Source of the DNA: Paraspadella gotoi
Lineage: Eukaryota; Chaetognatha
Length of the DNA: 64,000 nucleotides
Assembly: GCA_051294375.1 (NCBI GenBank)
Contig: CM119265.1
Location: 22,774,591 to 22,838,590 of the forward strand
Direction: 5' to 3'
This document shows, in pieces, positions 23,048 through 33,959 of the stretch (within the stretch, counting starts at the first letter, position 1; each line of letters starts with the position of its first letter). The notes below the pieces were generated by a model, which saw only the letters and a program-made list of their open reading frames with translations, was not told the origin of the DNA and did not search any database. A program made the translations under genes and the position numbers.

Positions 23048-25378
23048 ATGGAACTATCGCTAAAAAATCTGCTGGAAGGTAAGCACACCCTTTGTTATGA
23101 TGGAGAGTATTATCAATTTGCTATATTTTCTAACTAATGAAATGAACAAATATCAATCACATTCAGTCAGTTAATAGTTATACCGACTCTTTTCATTTCA
23201 ATCCCATTTGAAATCCGTGTTGGTTTTTAGCCGATCCAGAATTGATTTCGTAAAGATAATAAATACCTCGTATTGATTATTAAATTAAGTTTGTCAAATA
23301 CGTTAAGTTTAGTTCAGTTGTGGCCAGGCCTTAATGGTAAAATGAATGCCTTTTGTTTGATTAAAAAACTTCGATTTTTTAGTTCCGAAATCCGACACTA
23401 CGCGCCTCAGTCGGCGTTTGTGATCTTTCAATTTTTGGTCATGAGAATTTATTAGAATTAGTGAACCGTTTTTTTTTGGTTTCTTTATCAAATTTAACTT
23501 CCTTTTAAAATTTCATTCATCACAGGTACGCACAACATTCCCGGCCGCACTATGGAGGCCATGACCGTAGACAACATTATGAGGCAGCTTCAGTTCGTCT
23601 CGGTCGCCGTTTTTAATCTACAGGAAGGGCTGTGTAATGTTCAGGAGCAACTTTGCCCTGATTGTTTTACCAAAGTCGTCTCTGCTTCTAAATATTCCTC
23701 TTCAACCTCAGCTGCAGCCCATTCTTCATCCTTTTTGGTCCCTTCAACAGCCTCTTCCACTGCCCCCGCCTCATCCACCTCTGCCCCTCAAAATAACGTT
23801 AAAGCCTCCGACCCGAAAGATAAGGACAGCGGCCACCAAATATTCTGTAAACTTAACCAAGACGCCAGTGATAATGCTGCGCCTACAGGGGCTCCGGGGG
23901 AAAGAAGCGCCCTGGCGGTGGCGGTCGCGACCGCGTTGAAAAATAACAAGGCCAATATGGCTGCGTCTACGGCGACCGCCAACTCCGCTTTGGAAAAAAG
24001 GCAGTTCGAAACCGAAAAAGAATTGGCCGCACTTCGCGGGATCGCCGACCGCCTCGAGATCGAGATCGCCAAACTCTTCGATTTCCCAGTCTCTGATCGG
24101 TCAAGAGCCGGAACGACTCCTTCGCTTCAGACGCAGCTTGGCGAGCTTCTCCGACGTTTGAAGGAAAAACGGAAGAAGGAGGAAGAAATCGGAGAATCGC
24201 TGAGATTGACCCAAGAGAAATTCGACCGAGAAAATAAAGAACTTCAAGGATTGCGTCGACAGCGCCACGGCCTCTTTGAGCAAAAGAAAATAATAAAAAA
24301 GACGATCTCTGACATGAAGTCCGCCGTAGAGGGGCTGAAGCGCGATGAAGTCGAGTTGACGAACACCTGGAAGGCGATAGAGAAACAAGCGGAATTGAGG
24401 AAAGGGTCTCTCACCCAGTCACACCGTGTCATTCAAGGAATCAAAGAACAGGAGGTTGAATTAAAACAAGAATTGAAGAAAATTATAGAAGAGGCGAAGA
24501 AGAGCGAAGACGACCTCAATAAAGCCAAGCAGCTCGTCGCGCAAAGAGAAGAAATTATCAAGGAAGAATTGAAAAGAAGGCGCGAACAAGAAGGACGACT
24601 GAGAAGCTCTATCGAACAAGTCAAGCAAACAGTGAATGGCTTGGCTCCAAAAGAAGTCAATTTGAAGGAAGAGTTGAAGAAAAGGCTCGCAGAGGAGGAG
24701 AGGTTGAGAAATTCCCTCGATCAAGTTAAACGGGTTGTTGATGATTTGAATCAGAGAGAGGCGAACTTAACAGAGGACATTAAACAAAAACGCCTGGAGG
24801 AAAATCGAATAAAAAGCTCCATAGATCAAGTTAAGCAGTTTATCAACAAATCTTCTCAAGTTGAGGTCTATTTGAAGGATGAGTTGAAGAAAAGAACTGA
24901 AGAAGAAGACAGAATGCGAACTTTAATCGACCAAACGAATCTGACCATAGATGGCTTGGCGCTCGAAGAGGCCGCGGCGAAGGATAAGCTCGCCAATGAT
25001 CGACAAGACATGGAAAATCGCCTCTCGGCCGCTAAGACCGAATTGGATTTAAAGGTCGCGCAGAGGAACGAGTTGAGCGGCGAAATTGAGGCAGAGCAGA
25101 AGAGGTTCAATGAAAAGAACATTTACTTGACGGAGTTGAAGAATAAAGTGAAGAACTTAGAGCTCACGATCCTCAGGGGGTTAGTTGTCGCCGAAACCGA
25201 GGAAAAAGACGCCTTGGAGGCAAAGTTGCAACGGATGATTGTACGCAAGAATTCCTTGAAGGCTGATTTAAAAATGTTGGAGCGGCAAGCGGGGCATAGC
25301 AATGTCCCAGCGCCCAAGACGGTCAAACATGATGGAAACGAATGGAAGATGACTGGAGAGAAATTAAGGGAAATATAG
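23048..25378 (+). CDS. Coiled-coil protein with exact 35-residue repeats
   Basis: Exon 1, 23048-23078 (MELSLKNLLE, donor G/GTAAGC), joins in phase 1 to exon 2, 23526-25378, for 627 residues ending at TAG. The N-terminal 55 or so residues look folded and contain a CPDC pair; then comes an Ala/Ser/Pro-rich stretch (about residues 65-150) and a continuous charged coiled coil to near the C terminus. Four consecutive units of exactly 35 residues (five heptads) begin at 24560, 24665, 24770 and 24875, each starting K/TE-DELK-like and containing DQVK/EQVK-type text. Exact five-heptad periodicity suggests tandem duplication of a 105-base unit and a long rigid rod. AATAAA at 25443 supports a 3' end here. 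No family recognised; structural or SMC/lamin-like coils are only superficially similar. Confidence 0.75.
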
Positions 25379-25442
25379 AATCAATTGCAAGTAAATTTTA
25401 TTTAAAAATGTTTTTTAGTCCCTGTATATTTTAGAAAATATT

Positions 25443-25448
25443 AATAAA
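25443..25448 (+). terminator. Polyadenylation signal of coiled-coil gene
   Basis: AATAAA 65 bases after the TAG stop. Confidence 0.55.
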
Positions 25449-25494
25449 TAAATATTTAATTAGATGATTTAGTTAGTTTTTTTAATACAATAAT

Positions 25495-25660
25495 TATAGA
25501 GAAATGCAAAGTTTTTGAATGTGGTACAACGAATTTATTTGGAAATACGGACATGTTTGACACAACGCTGATGAAGGCTCGAAATTGTGAGCCGAAACAT
25601 GTCCGTATTTCCAAATAAATTCGTTGTACCACATTCAAAAACTTTGCATTTCTCTATATC
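25495..25660 (+). repeat. Fold-back element with hammerhead-like core (copy 1)
   Basis: Arms of about 60 bases (GAGAAATGCAAAGTTTTTG ... and its inverse) form a near-perfect hairpin between the two coiled-coil genes. The centre holds CTGATGA (25568-25574), A, stem GGCTC/GAGCC (25576-25580 with 25589-25593), then GAAAC, AT, GTC (25594-25603), and a 3-bp outer pairing ACG (25565-25567) with CGT (25604-25606). Confidence 0.65.
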
Positions 25661-25844
25661 CTAATAACAACGAAAACGAAAGGTTTATCGCATCATGAAT
25701 ACAATAATTAAAATTTAAAATAATTTAAAATGAAAACTGTAAATTAAAACCTTATTATCCTCCATAATTTATACCTAACTAATAATAATATCTAAATAAA
25801 AATAATTTGATGGTCTTAGTATTGATAGTATATTTCCCATTAGA

Positions 25845-27803
25845 GCCCAAAATCAAGAGTTGGAAGATGAAATCAAACGACTGAATGGCTTGTTACTCGA
25901 AAAGGATAAGCTGATTCAGTCCGGCAAATATTTGGAGACAGAATTGGAAAAGAAGCGGAAGGACCTCGAAATCTTGGACAAGGAAATCGAAGTCAAACGC
26001 GGAGAGCGCGAAGGCTACGCGGCGTTGAAAACCTTGATGGAGACCGAGAGGAATCTCATGAAAGACAGAGACAGAGTCGACGATGAGATCAACTCCCTCA
26101 AAAAAGAAATCAACGAAAAAAAGGCGACGTTTAACGAGAAACGCAATGAGTTGAAGAAGATCAACGAATCCAATGCTGAACAATCCAACCTGCTCGACAA
26201 ACACCTCAAGGACGCCAAAGAGATCGATGCCGCCGAACGCAACATCGAGAACGTTATCTCCGTTAAGAAGAAGCAACGGGAGACGGCGCAGAAAGAATAC
26301 GAGACGCTCTTCAACAGTCTCGAAAAGATCAATCGCGAGGCGGACGATCTCAAGCAAAAACTCAAAGACTCGATCGCGGCCAAGAACTCTTACAGTCGGG
26401 AACTGACCACTTTGATGGCGGAGTGCCAGAAGGTGGCGGCCAATACGGCCGAGGCCAAGATGGAAATCGCCACCAAAGAGTTCCTGCGGGATCGAGCTCT
26501 CGAGGATTTGGTCACAATCAAAAAGAAAGTGGAAGACTTGAAGCCGGAGATTCTCGACGCTCAAGCGCTCATCGATAACACGAGCGAGAGTTTAAATAGG
26601 ATGAGGGAGGAGAAGAGATTTATCACGGAGCAATTTCGGTTGGAGGAGGAAAAGGGCCTGGAGATCGTGACAAGATTGGAGAAAAAGAGGAAAGAAAACG
26701 AGGAGAGAGAAAAAGAGTTGAAGAAGGAGGAAGAAAGAAGGGAGAGACAGAGAGAACGGGCGTTGAAGGAAGAAGAAATGAAGGTGAAAAAGGATGAAAA
26801 GACAAAGGAGGGCGATTGCAAAGAAGAAAACGCCAGCGCCAACGCCGCAGCGATTTTGACGGTCGGAGCGGAAGCAAAGGAAACTGAGAACGAGGCTGGA
26901 AAGGTGGAAGTCTGCGGGGAAGATGTTGAAAAATGTCGCGAGGAGGAAGACGATCGAGAAAGAACCCGAATGAGGACGGAGATGCTTGAAAAAGCGGAAG
27001 CGTCGGGTCGAGAGAGTTCCGAGGAAAAATCTCGACCTCGACGTGAAAAAGATGAGGATTCGTCGGGTCAGTCGTCGAAAAGAAAACGCGGCGGCGGCAG
27101 ATCGAAGCCGAAGAGAACTTCGTCGAAAAAAGGATCCCACTCTAAAAACGACGGCGCCAAAAAGTCTCGTCGCGATTCGAGGGACTCGCGAAACTACGGG
27201 ACGCCGTCTTCGTCTCGAGACGCGACGCCGTCTTCCCGGCATCGGAAGTCGTCGTCGTCGTCGTCGAGAGACACGACGCCGTCTTCCCGGCGTCGAACTC
27301 GGTCCAGAGACAGAAGTCCGACGCGAGAGAGTTCGTTCTCCTCGACGTCAGAACGGGAGAGCGTCGACAGAGATCGTCCTCGTTACTATCGCGGATCGAG
27401 AGGACGACGGGGCAATCGATTCTTCCCTCGCGCCGGACCGTCTCGTCAATTCGTCGCCAATTCGGGCGAAGAAATCATTCAATTTTTCGTTGCAAACTTG
27501 CCCAAAAATGCCTCGATCTCAGTGCTCGCCACCATCTTCGAGCCTTATGGAGAAGTCGACGCCAAGTCTCACATCTACCTCCCTGCATCACCGCCGAAGC
27601 ACCTCGGCAAGGCCTGGGTCTATCTGCGGACTAGGGATGCGAACCGTGCTCTCGAAAATCTTATCACCGTCAGCAGCAGCAGTATTTTGTATCCCTACAC
27701 CAAAAGGTCCTTGATCATCCATCAACGAGATCGTTTCCCGGCCGTAAAATTTGAGCAGCAACTTCTGGGGAACTGGCGTTATGGACACAATTGTCATAAT
27801 TAA
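25845..27803 (+). CDS. Coiled-coil / RS-domain / RRM protein
   Basis: A single long exon enters by an acceptor at 25843 (CCATTAG) and is open to TAA at 27803, about 650 residues. Residues about 1-330 form a charged coiled coil, followed by an acidic linker. A basic Arg-Ser/Ser-Arg region spans about 27060-27400 (RDSRDSR, SSRDTTPSSRRRTRSRDRSP). A C-terminal RNA-recognition motif has RNP2 FFVANLP near 27486 and an RNP1-like GKAWVYL near 27607. The RS plus RRM pair points to nuclear RNA processing; the long N-terminal coil is not typical of SR proteins. The start is unclear: either a small upstream exon I could not find, or ATG at 26037 after a noncoding first exon. AATAAA at 27931 supports the end. 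It neighbours another coiled-coil gene on the same strand. Confidence 0.75.
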   Translation, partial: AQNQELEDEIKRLNGLLLEKDKLIQSGKYLETELEKKRKDLEILDKEIEVKRGEREGYAALKTLMETERNLMKDRDRVDDEINSLKKEINEKKATFNEKRNELKKINESNAEQSNLLDKHLKDAKEIDAAERNIENVISVKKKQRETAQKEYETLFNSLEKINREADDLKQKLKDSIAAKNSYSRELTTLMAECQKVAANTAEAKMEIATKEFLRDRALEDLVTIKKKVEDLKPEILDAQALIDNTSESLNRMREEKRFITEQFRLEEEKGLEIVTRLEKKRKENEEREKELKKEEERRERQRERALKEEEMKVKKDEKTKEGDCKEENASANAAAILTVGAEAKETENEAGKVEVCGEDVEKCREEEDDRERTRMRTEMLEKAEASGRESSEEKSRPRREKDEDSSGQSSKRKRGGGRSKPKRTSSKKGSHSKNDGAKKSRRDSRDSRNYGTPSSSRDATPSSRHRKSSSSSSRDTTPSSRRRTRSRDRSPTRESSFSSTSERESVDRDRPRYYRGSRGRRGNRFFPRAGPSRQFVANSGEEIIQFFVANLPKNASISVLATIFEPYGEVDAKSHIYLPASPPKHLGKAWVYLRTRDANRALENLITVSSSSILYPYTKRSLIIHQRDRFPAVKFEQQLLGNWRYGHNCHN

Positions 27804-27930
27804 TAAATTATCATTCGGGAGGCGGAAACGAAGGCCGCGGCGGGAAATTTGCGGGAAGAAGATGAATTAATTGTTGTTGTAGTTTTTTAGTTTTTGATGG
27901 GCTTCATTTTTTTTTTTGATTGTTTCGGTT

Positions 27931-27936
27931 AATAAA
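27931..27936 (+). terminator. Polyadenylation signal of RS/RRM gene
   Basis: AATAAA 128 bases after the stop codon. Confidence 0.6.
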
Positions 27937-27939
27937 ATG

Positions 27940-30900
27940 TTAATTGATATTAAAGTATTTATTAACTATCTGTAATGCTTGGTTTAATCAATCCGCGAGT
28001 ATTCGCGAAGTAACTTTTAATTGAATTATTAATACATGGCGCCATGAGACCCCCTTTCACAAATGTTTTTTTACATATCATTTGTCTAGTTAGTAACTGT
28101 TATCGTATTATCGTAATTTCAAGTGATCACGTAAATAGACTCGTGTGATAATACGATCACATGGCTCGAAAGTCAATATTTTTCATTCTTTTAAAATCAC
28201 GCGATCACGTCCGATCCGGTCACGAGAAAGGAAAGTTAATGCGGCGCAACACCTTGTTAGGATAGATACGTATTAACTTAGTTTTATATTAATATTTATT
28301 ACGGTCGGAAAAAAAACTAATTAGTAAGAGAAAATGTTTTGCTTATCGGGACATCTTAACCAAATCTATCAATCTATCAACTTAAATAAAAATCTACACA
28401 TGACAACAATCCGAATAAAGCTTTAGTAAAAACGGCAAGGTTGGCAAGGACCATGCCATGGTCAGAGTTAAAAATATGACGATCGGTGAATCACGGATCA
28501 CATATCATATCTATCGAACTTTGCTTTTGCTTCTCTCGGGGATATTTCGTTTTCGACTAATGCTCGAAAGTGATTCAATTCTTTAAGTTATAATGCTATA
28601 ATGCTTCTACAAAACAAATAATATGGTATATACAATTTACTAATATATTGTAAAGTATTTAACGAAAGTAAGTTTCGTATTACAGCAATATAATTTTTTT
28701 TATTCTTACATGTTACGTGAAAATATAATTATATGTATAAAAAATCGGCATTATAAGTTATGTATAAATATATTTAGTTAAACATGTATATGTACCAAGA
28801 AGTAACTGTTTCATACTGGTCTTATAAAATCTGATCATGTAAAAAAAGTAATGCCGCACAAAACTTGAAAAATTACCGTACCTTTTTTTTATAAGATCTC
28901 ATTTTGTGCTTACCCAGTTATGATTTTGTGACATTATTCGTTACGTTAATCAGCTTGAAGAAAGCCGGCGTATAACAGATATGGCAAGCCAGTTAAAACG
29001 ACAATGATTTTCCTTTATTTCGTCAGTGTAATAATGGCACCATAAACAATCGAAAATTAGTTTTTAACTTTTTACTGATTAAAATGGAATTGTGTCCATC
29101 GTACATACAAAGTTTCAAACTATCAATTCGCACGAATGGCGAGATAATAAAAATTTTGTTTTTAAAGTTGTTGACACCACATCGGTTGTCAGAGGAAATA
29201 TGAAAATACGAACAATTATTATGGAATCTTTGTACACTTGGCGCCGTTCTCCGAGTTTTTGACGTCGGAAACGGAGAAAGGCGCCGCGACTGGCGCCGAG
29301 AGGAGACCACAGAACAAATCTATAGGGATGGGGAAGAGGAAGAGTAAAATCCATTTCCTCTATGTCGTCGATAAAACGGAAGGTGGAATCGAAGGGAATT
29401 TTGGAAGAGGAAGAGGAGGAGGAAAAAGGAATGGGGAGAAAAAGAATGTAGTCTAAAGTGAAGAGAGTATAGAGACAGAAGAAAGAAAGAAAGAAAGACA
29501 GAGTGGAAGAAAGAAAAAAGAAGATCTAGTGAAAGGAAAAAGACATTAATAAAGGTAAAAATATTAATAGAAATCTACTATGAAATTAAATTCAATAGGG
29601 GCGGCGGTTCAAAACTTTAGTCTTTGAAGTCTACTTTCAGGTAAAAAAGAATTTTTAAAATAAGTTCAATTTTAATGTTTTTATTGTTACTATCAAAATT
29701 ACTATATTACTATGAAATTGGTACAACCAATATAAAAATTATCCATTCATTTAATAAATAAGCTATCTTGCCCCTGACTTTGGACAGGCTTTGGTGGTTT
29801 AAGGCCTCCATCACTCTTACAAGATAATGACATAGCAGGTCCCTGCAAGCTTTCAATCAAGACTTTCTCACAGTCTTGTTTATTCACTCCCAGACCCCAG
29901 TCAGAGTTCCTGGCTTTCCTATCAATGAAGTGGTATAATATTTCAAAGAAAGTTTCAATTGTATAACTATATAATGATAAACCAAATTTTTAATCAATCT
30001 TAATTTTATTTAATGGATTCTGATAGAGAATAAATAGTTAAATAAAAAATATAACTACAACTTTAAAAAAATTTTATGTTTTCTTGGTTAAAATTAAGAA
30101 AAAGTAATAAAATTATCAAAAGATGATGATGATGATGCTGATTATTAGTAGTTTTTATATTTTTCACCCACTTATGATCAAAATATTGAAAAAAAAGAAT
30201 TATACTTTGTGTAGACAATTTTTTGCAAGCTACCTGATTCTGATCTTAAAAATAAAAAAAATCTTAAAAAAATTTTTAGCTTTTCCTATTTATTAATAAA
30301 TATACAAAAATTAATATATGGGGTATGGAGTAATTTTAAATTTTTTTGTCTATTTAAATTTTTTAAAAGTTTAAATTTTCGTTTGAGTAGGTGCTTAATT
30401 CAAATTTCTTAACCACTTTACTGAATTAGGCTAACCCTAATATTAAGCGCTAATTTCGGGACGTCATTTTTAGCGTCCTTCGTCAAACTTCAGTGTAAGT
30501 CGTGGGCCTGATGTGTTCTATATTTCAATTGTTCTCAATTTCTAACTCTAAGAGTTTATTTCTAAGTATTTTCTTTGTAGAATCGTTGATCTAATTTCAC
30601 AAAATTCCGTCCATATATTTATAGTTATAGTTTTGGTTGATCGATTAACGAGTTAACTTGACATTTAAGGCAAAAAAAACAAAAACAAAACAAAACAAAA
30701 AAAAAACAGAGCGAATGGTTTCAGTTATCATATTTTTCTGTCAGTAGCTATTCGAATAGATTATATCTCGAAAAAAGTTAACTATTAATATACTATTAAT
30801 CAAATCTAACACACACAACAACGAAGATGAACGATCTGCGCAAGTCGGGGGGGAAAAAGGTGGAAATAAAAAAAGTGGCAAAGATAAACCCGAACTAATC

Positions 30901-31405
30901 AAGTTGCTCAACGAAACTTTTAAGGTTTACTCGACGCTGAGATTTGGCTTCATCGTTCTTACCGGTGATTGGTGGGTTCTCTCTCCGCTTATTGGGCGAC
31001 TCTAACTCGGAATTATGAGTCAAAACAAAAGAAGAAAAAAAATCACCTCCCGAGAAAAAAACCGTTGCGCGACACTGACCTATTTTTTTATGGGTTGTCT
31101 TGGTAGTATTAATCGTTTAAATATTATTGTTTAATTTTTAAGATACGTTTTGAACGAGTTCATATAAATTACACTTCGACACTGTCCTCTTTCCTCAAAA
31201 ACTTTAATTTATCTTTTAGTGATTAGTCGGATTCCTTTAGTTATTTTCCCGCTCGAAATACAATTTTCGAAGGACGACGGGTGCCCTTGACTTTACTTTC
31301 CCGTAGAAGCTCACCAAGAACCAACGGATAAGATAACGGGTTTCGGATTTCATTATTATTTTACAGTGGATTTTAAACAATCAGATTAGCTGGTTTAAGG
31401 GACGG
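27940..31405. other. Gene-free stretch
   Basis: AT-rich. A purine-rich, CpG-containing patch at 29240-29540 has a 72-codon open frame (basic, Gly-rich end) that I do not recognise. A 16-base inverted match to 22617 lies near 29808. No exon supported. Confidence 0.45.
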
Positions 31406-31409
31406 TATA

Positions 31410-32606
31410 CACTGCGGCGCAAAAAAAAGTAGCCACTTGTTTCATACCGAGAAAAACTATATTGGATGGCTGAATTTTATAAAGATATAAAAATATAAAA
31501 CAAAGTTTATTAAAAGCTAATGCAATTGGTTTAAATAGGGGGAGGAGCACCACTCAATTCCAGCGGGGATGTAAATTTGAGATGTAACTAACATTTTTTA
31601 AAATAATTACTTTAACAATTGAACAAAATATGCTCACAATTCTTTGCGCACAATTTAAAAAGATTAAATTAATATGATTTTTTCCATCTCTAATTTTATA
31701 GTTATTTCCCTAGCGGAACTATCTGAAAACAAAAGGCTCTTCAATTGTTTTGTTAAAAAAATGTTTTTGATTTCTTAAATTTTATTTAAAAATTTATATT
31801 TTAGATATGGAAGTATTACAGTAGCTAACATCTAGGAAAATATCTTAAAAAAGCTTTCCATCTTATGTTCGTCATGCATTATGCCTCATGGAGAAGTAAA
31901 ATTTGGTTAAACGTTATTCTTCCATTCCTATCTGATCTTATCTTCAGGTATCCTCATCTTTAATACCTCTTTTCTCTAAAATTCTTAGTTAGAAACTTTA
32001 CTTGTATCTCTCTCTATTTTTTTCCTCTCTCTCTTTTTTTTTCCTTTTATCTCTTTCTTTCTCTCTCTCTTTCTCTCTCTATCTCTATAAAAAATTTAAT
32101 TACATTCAAAGTTTTCATTCGCAGAAACAACGATTTTTAATAACATTAAGGGACGGACATATTTCGACGCTTAAGTTTTCGAGTCTTCATCCACGGTTCT
32201 CTAGACACCAAAAATAAAAAAAATTTTGAAATGCAAAAAAAAATAAAAAATATGTTTTTACTATATCGTAGTGAAGTCAAAAAATTCTGATCCAAGCAAG
32301 TTTTTTTTAATTGATTACTTGTTTCACTATTTTCTATTTTTATATTTTATGAAGGATTTAATATTTAATCTATATTATTTAAACAAATATATATTGCTTA
32401 GGATTATATTATAATTATCAGTCAAAAATATCTTCAACTTTAAAGTTTTGCTATATTTTACTGCCTGAACCAATTCATATTTTTCTTGCATTAATCGATA
32501 GCTTTTTAAAAGAGCTATACTTTTTATAAATATTTTTTTCAAAATTAAAAAAAAAATAGTGCTATATTTAAAGCTAACTAGTGGCTACTTTTTTTGCGCC
32601 GCAGTG
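31410..32606. mobile_element. TIR DNA element with TA target duplication, non-autonomous
   Basis: The left end CACTGCGGCGCAAAAAAAAG at 31410 is mirrored by the right end near 32576-32606 (GTGGCTACTTTTTTTGCGCC then GCAGTG), giving terminal inverted repeats of about 28 bases. Both ends abut TA (31408-31409, 32607-32608), the Tc1/mariner signature. The 1.2 kb interior is AT-rich with no transposase frame, so it is a decayed or non-autonomous copy. It carries a degenerate hammerhead-like hairpin at 32156-32196. Confidence 0.8.
32140..32215 (-). repeat. Degenerate hammerhead-like hairpin (copy 3)
   Basis: Minus strand shows GGATGA, A, a weakened stem GACTC/GCGTC with longer loop, then GAAAT, AT, GTC. 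Same order as copies 1 and 2 with substitutions. Only one arm remains; it sits inside the TIR element. Confidence 0.4.
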
Positions 32607-32609
32607 TAC

Positions 32610-33256
32610 TTTGTAAATTTCAAGAAAAGCTCTTCCGCTGAAATTGTGCTTCGTTCTATATAATCATAAAAGATAAATATTCTTGAATGTTTCTACATAA
32701 ACGCTTACAAACAATCAACAGGGTCAACAAGAGATGTTCAATCGTAAAATTTCTGAAAAAAAAACCCCGCAAAATTCCGACTTTTCAAGGTCAATGTCAA
32801 GGAAAAAAAAAGCAAAAAATATATCCATTCGATCGACAGAGTTTCTTCAAAATTCCCGTCCGACGAGTTTTTTAATCGGGTCTTGGTAGGAAACGACCTA
32901 CCCGTCAAGATTTTCTCCCAAACGAGGACGAACGACGACGACGACGATGACGAAGAAAACGACGACGACGACGAAGGAAAGAAAAGAAAGAAAATCTCCG
33001 AATATTTGACAGACAAAACCCGAAAATACCTGAATGGCCGAGTTGGTGCTGATAAAAATAGAGCGATAATAATCCGGGGTCTTCGCTCGAGTTTCTATAA
33101 AAATAACTATATCGACGCTTTTTAAATTAAAATTAAAAAAAAAATGTTTTAAAAGTAAAATAAACAATAAACAAACATGGGAGAGACGGTGTTTCGATAA
33201 AACAAATTGAATCAAACAAATTCTAAACAAAAAAAAACAGAAACCTCGTTTCCGCG
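32610..33256. other. Stretch upstream of membrane-protein gene
   Basis: Includes a short ACG-rich tract (32928-32970) producing an Asp-run open frame (32883-33125) that is probably not a gene. Otherwise likely promoter/5' UTR of the gene starting at 33257. Confidence 0.4.
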
Positions 33257-33757
33257 ATGGAAGAAAAGGAAATTTCTCTGCGAATGGCGTTGGATATTTT
33301 CTTCGCCGCCGCCGGAGCGGGCGCCCGCGACGTCACCCAAGCCTCTCCCGCCGCGCCCGCTGCGGCTCCAGCTTCGGCTCCCGCCGCTTCTCCGATTCTA
33401 ACCGACGCCGTCAACGCCACCCGCTCCTTCGTCGACGAACTCGTCCGGCAAACGGCCGTGGCGCCGGTCGTTCCGGACGAGTCATTCCGCGGACCCAACG
33501 CCGCCACGCGGACCTTTCGCGACGTGAGCATCCCCTTCATAGCCCTCGTCACCATCAGCGTCGTCGTCATCGTCTCTATCGTCCTTTACCAATGCTGCTG
33601 TCGGAAACGTAACGGCGACGACGACTATTACGACGATGACGAGGAGGTGGACGAGGACCTCGAAGACGCTTATCTGCTGAAGGATTCGATCATCGTTTAT
33701 CGAGGGAAGGCGGAGTCGAGAGAAAATCTGGACGCGGGCGATGGAGATGGTCCGTGA
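33257..33757 (+). CDS. Small single-pass membrane protein, unknown family
   Basis: 166 residues in one exon. An Ala/Pro/Ser-rich N-terminal half (about 20-75) with a potential N-glycosylation site NAT (53-55) leads to one hydrophobic helix at about 92-111 (IPFIALVTISVVVIVSIVLY). A cysteine triplet CCC (113-115) right after the membrane is a likely palmitoylation site, followed by RKR (positive-inside) and a very acidic tail (DDDYYDDDEEVDEDLED). No clear signal peptide; an ATG at 33284 gives the slightly more hydrophobic start MALDIFFAAAG. Codon use is strongly GC-rich relative to the flanks, as in the other real genes here. AATAAA at 33941 supports a complete 3' end. No homolog recognised. 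Confidence 0.6.
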   Translation: MEEKEISLRMALDIFFAAAGAGARDVTQASPAAPAAAPASAPAASPILTDAVNATRSFVDELVRQTAVAPVVPDESFRGPNAATRTFRDVSIPFIALVTISVVVIVSIVLYQCCCRKRNGDDDYYDDDEEVDEDLEDAYLLKDSIIVYRGKAESRENLDAGDGDGP

Positions 33758-33940
33758 CCCGGTGTGGCATCTGGAAGACGTTTGGGAGACGGTCCCGTGA
33801 GATCAGTACTCTTTGATTCCCTTTAACGGCCTCTCAGAAAACGCAGGGTCGCGCTCACAATCCACAAGGACAATGCGGCTACGGAAGCGTTGCAATTCGA
33901 CGACCATAAACAAAGACGGTCACCGAACATTCTATTTCTC

Positions 33941-33946
33941 AATAAA
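33941..33946 (+). terminator. Polyadenylation signal of membrane-protein gene
   Basis: AATAAA 184 bases downstream of the stop. Confidence 0.6.
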
Positions 33947-33959
33947 TACTTATATTAAT

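Noticed and set aside
26592-27242. Long minus-strand open frames under the RS/RRM gene
   Set aside because: Antisense shadow of low-complexity Lys/Glu/Arg/Ser codons.
32883-33125. Asp-rich 80-codon open frame
   Set aside because: Driven by an ACG/GAC repeat and ends in AT-rich non-coding-like sequence; no homology recognised.
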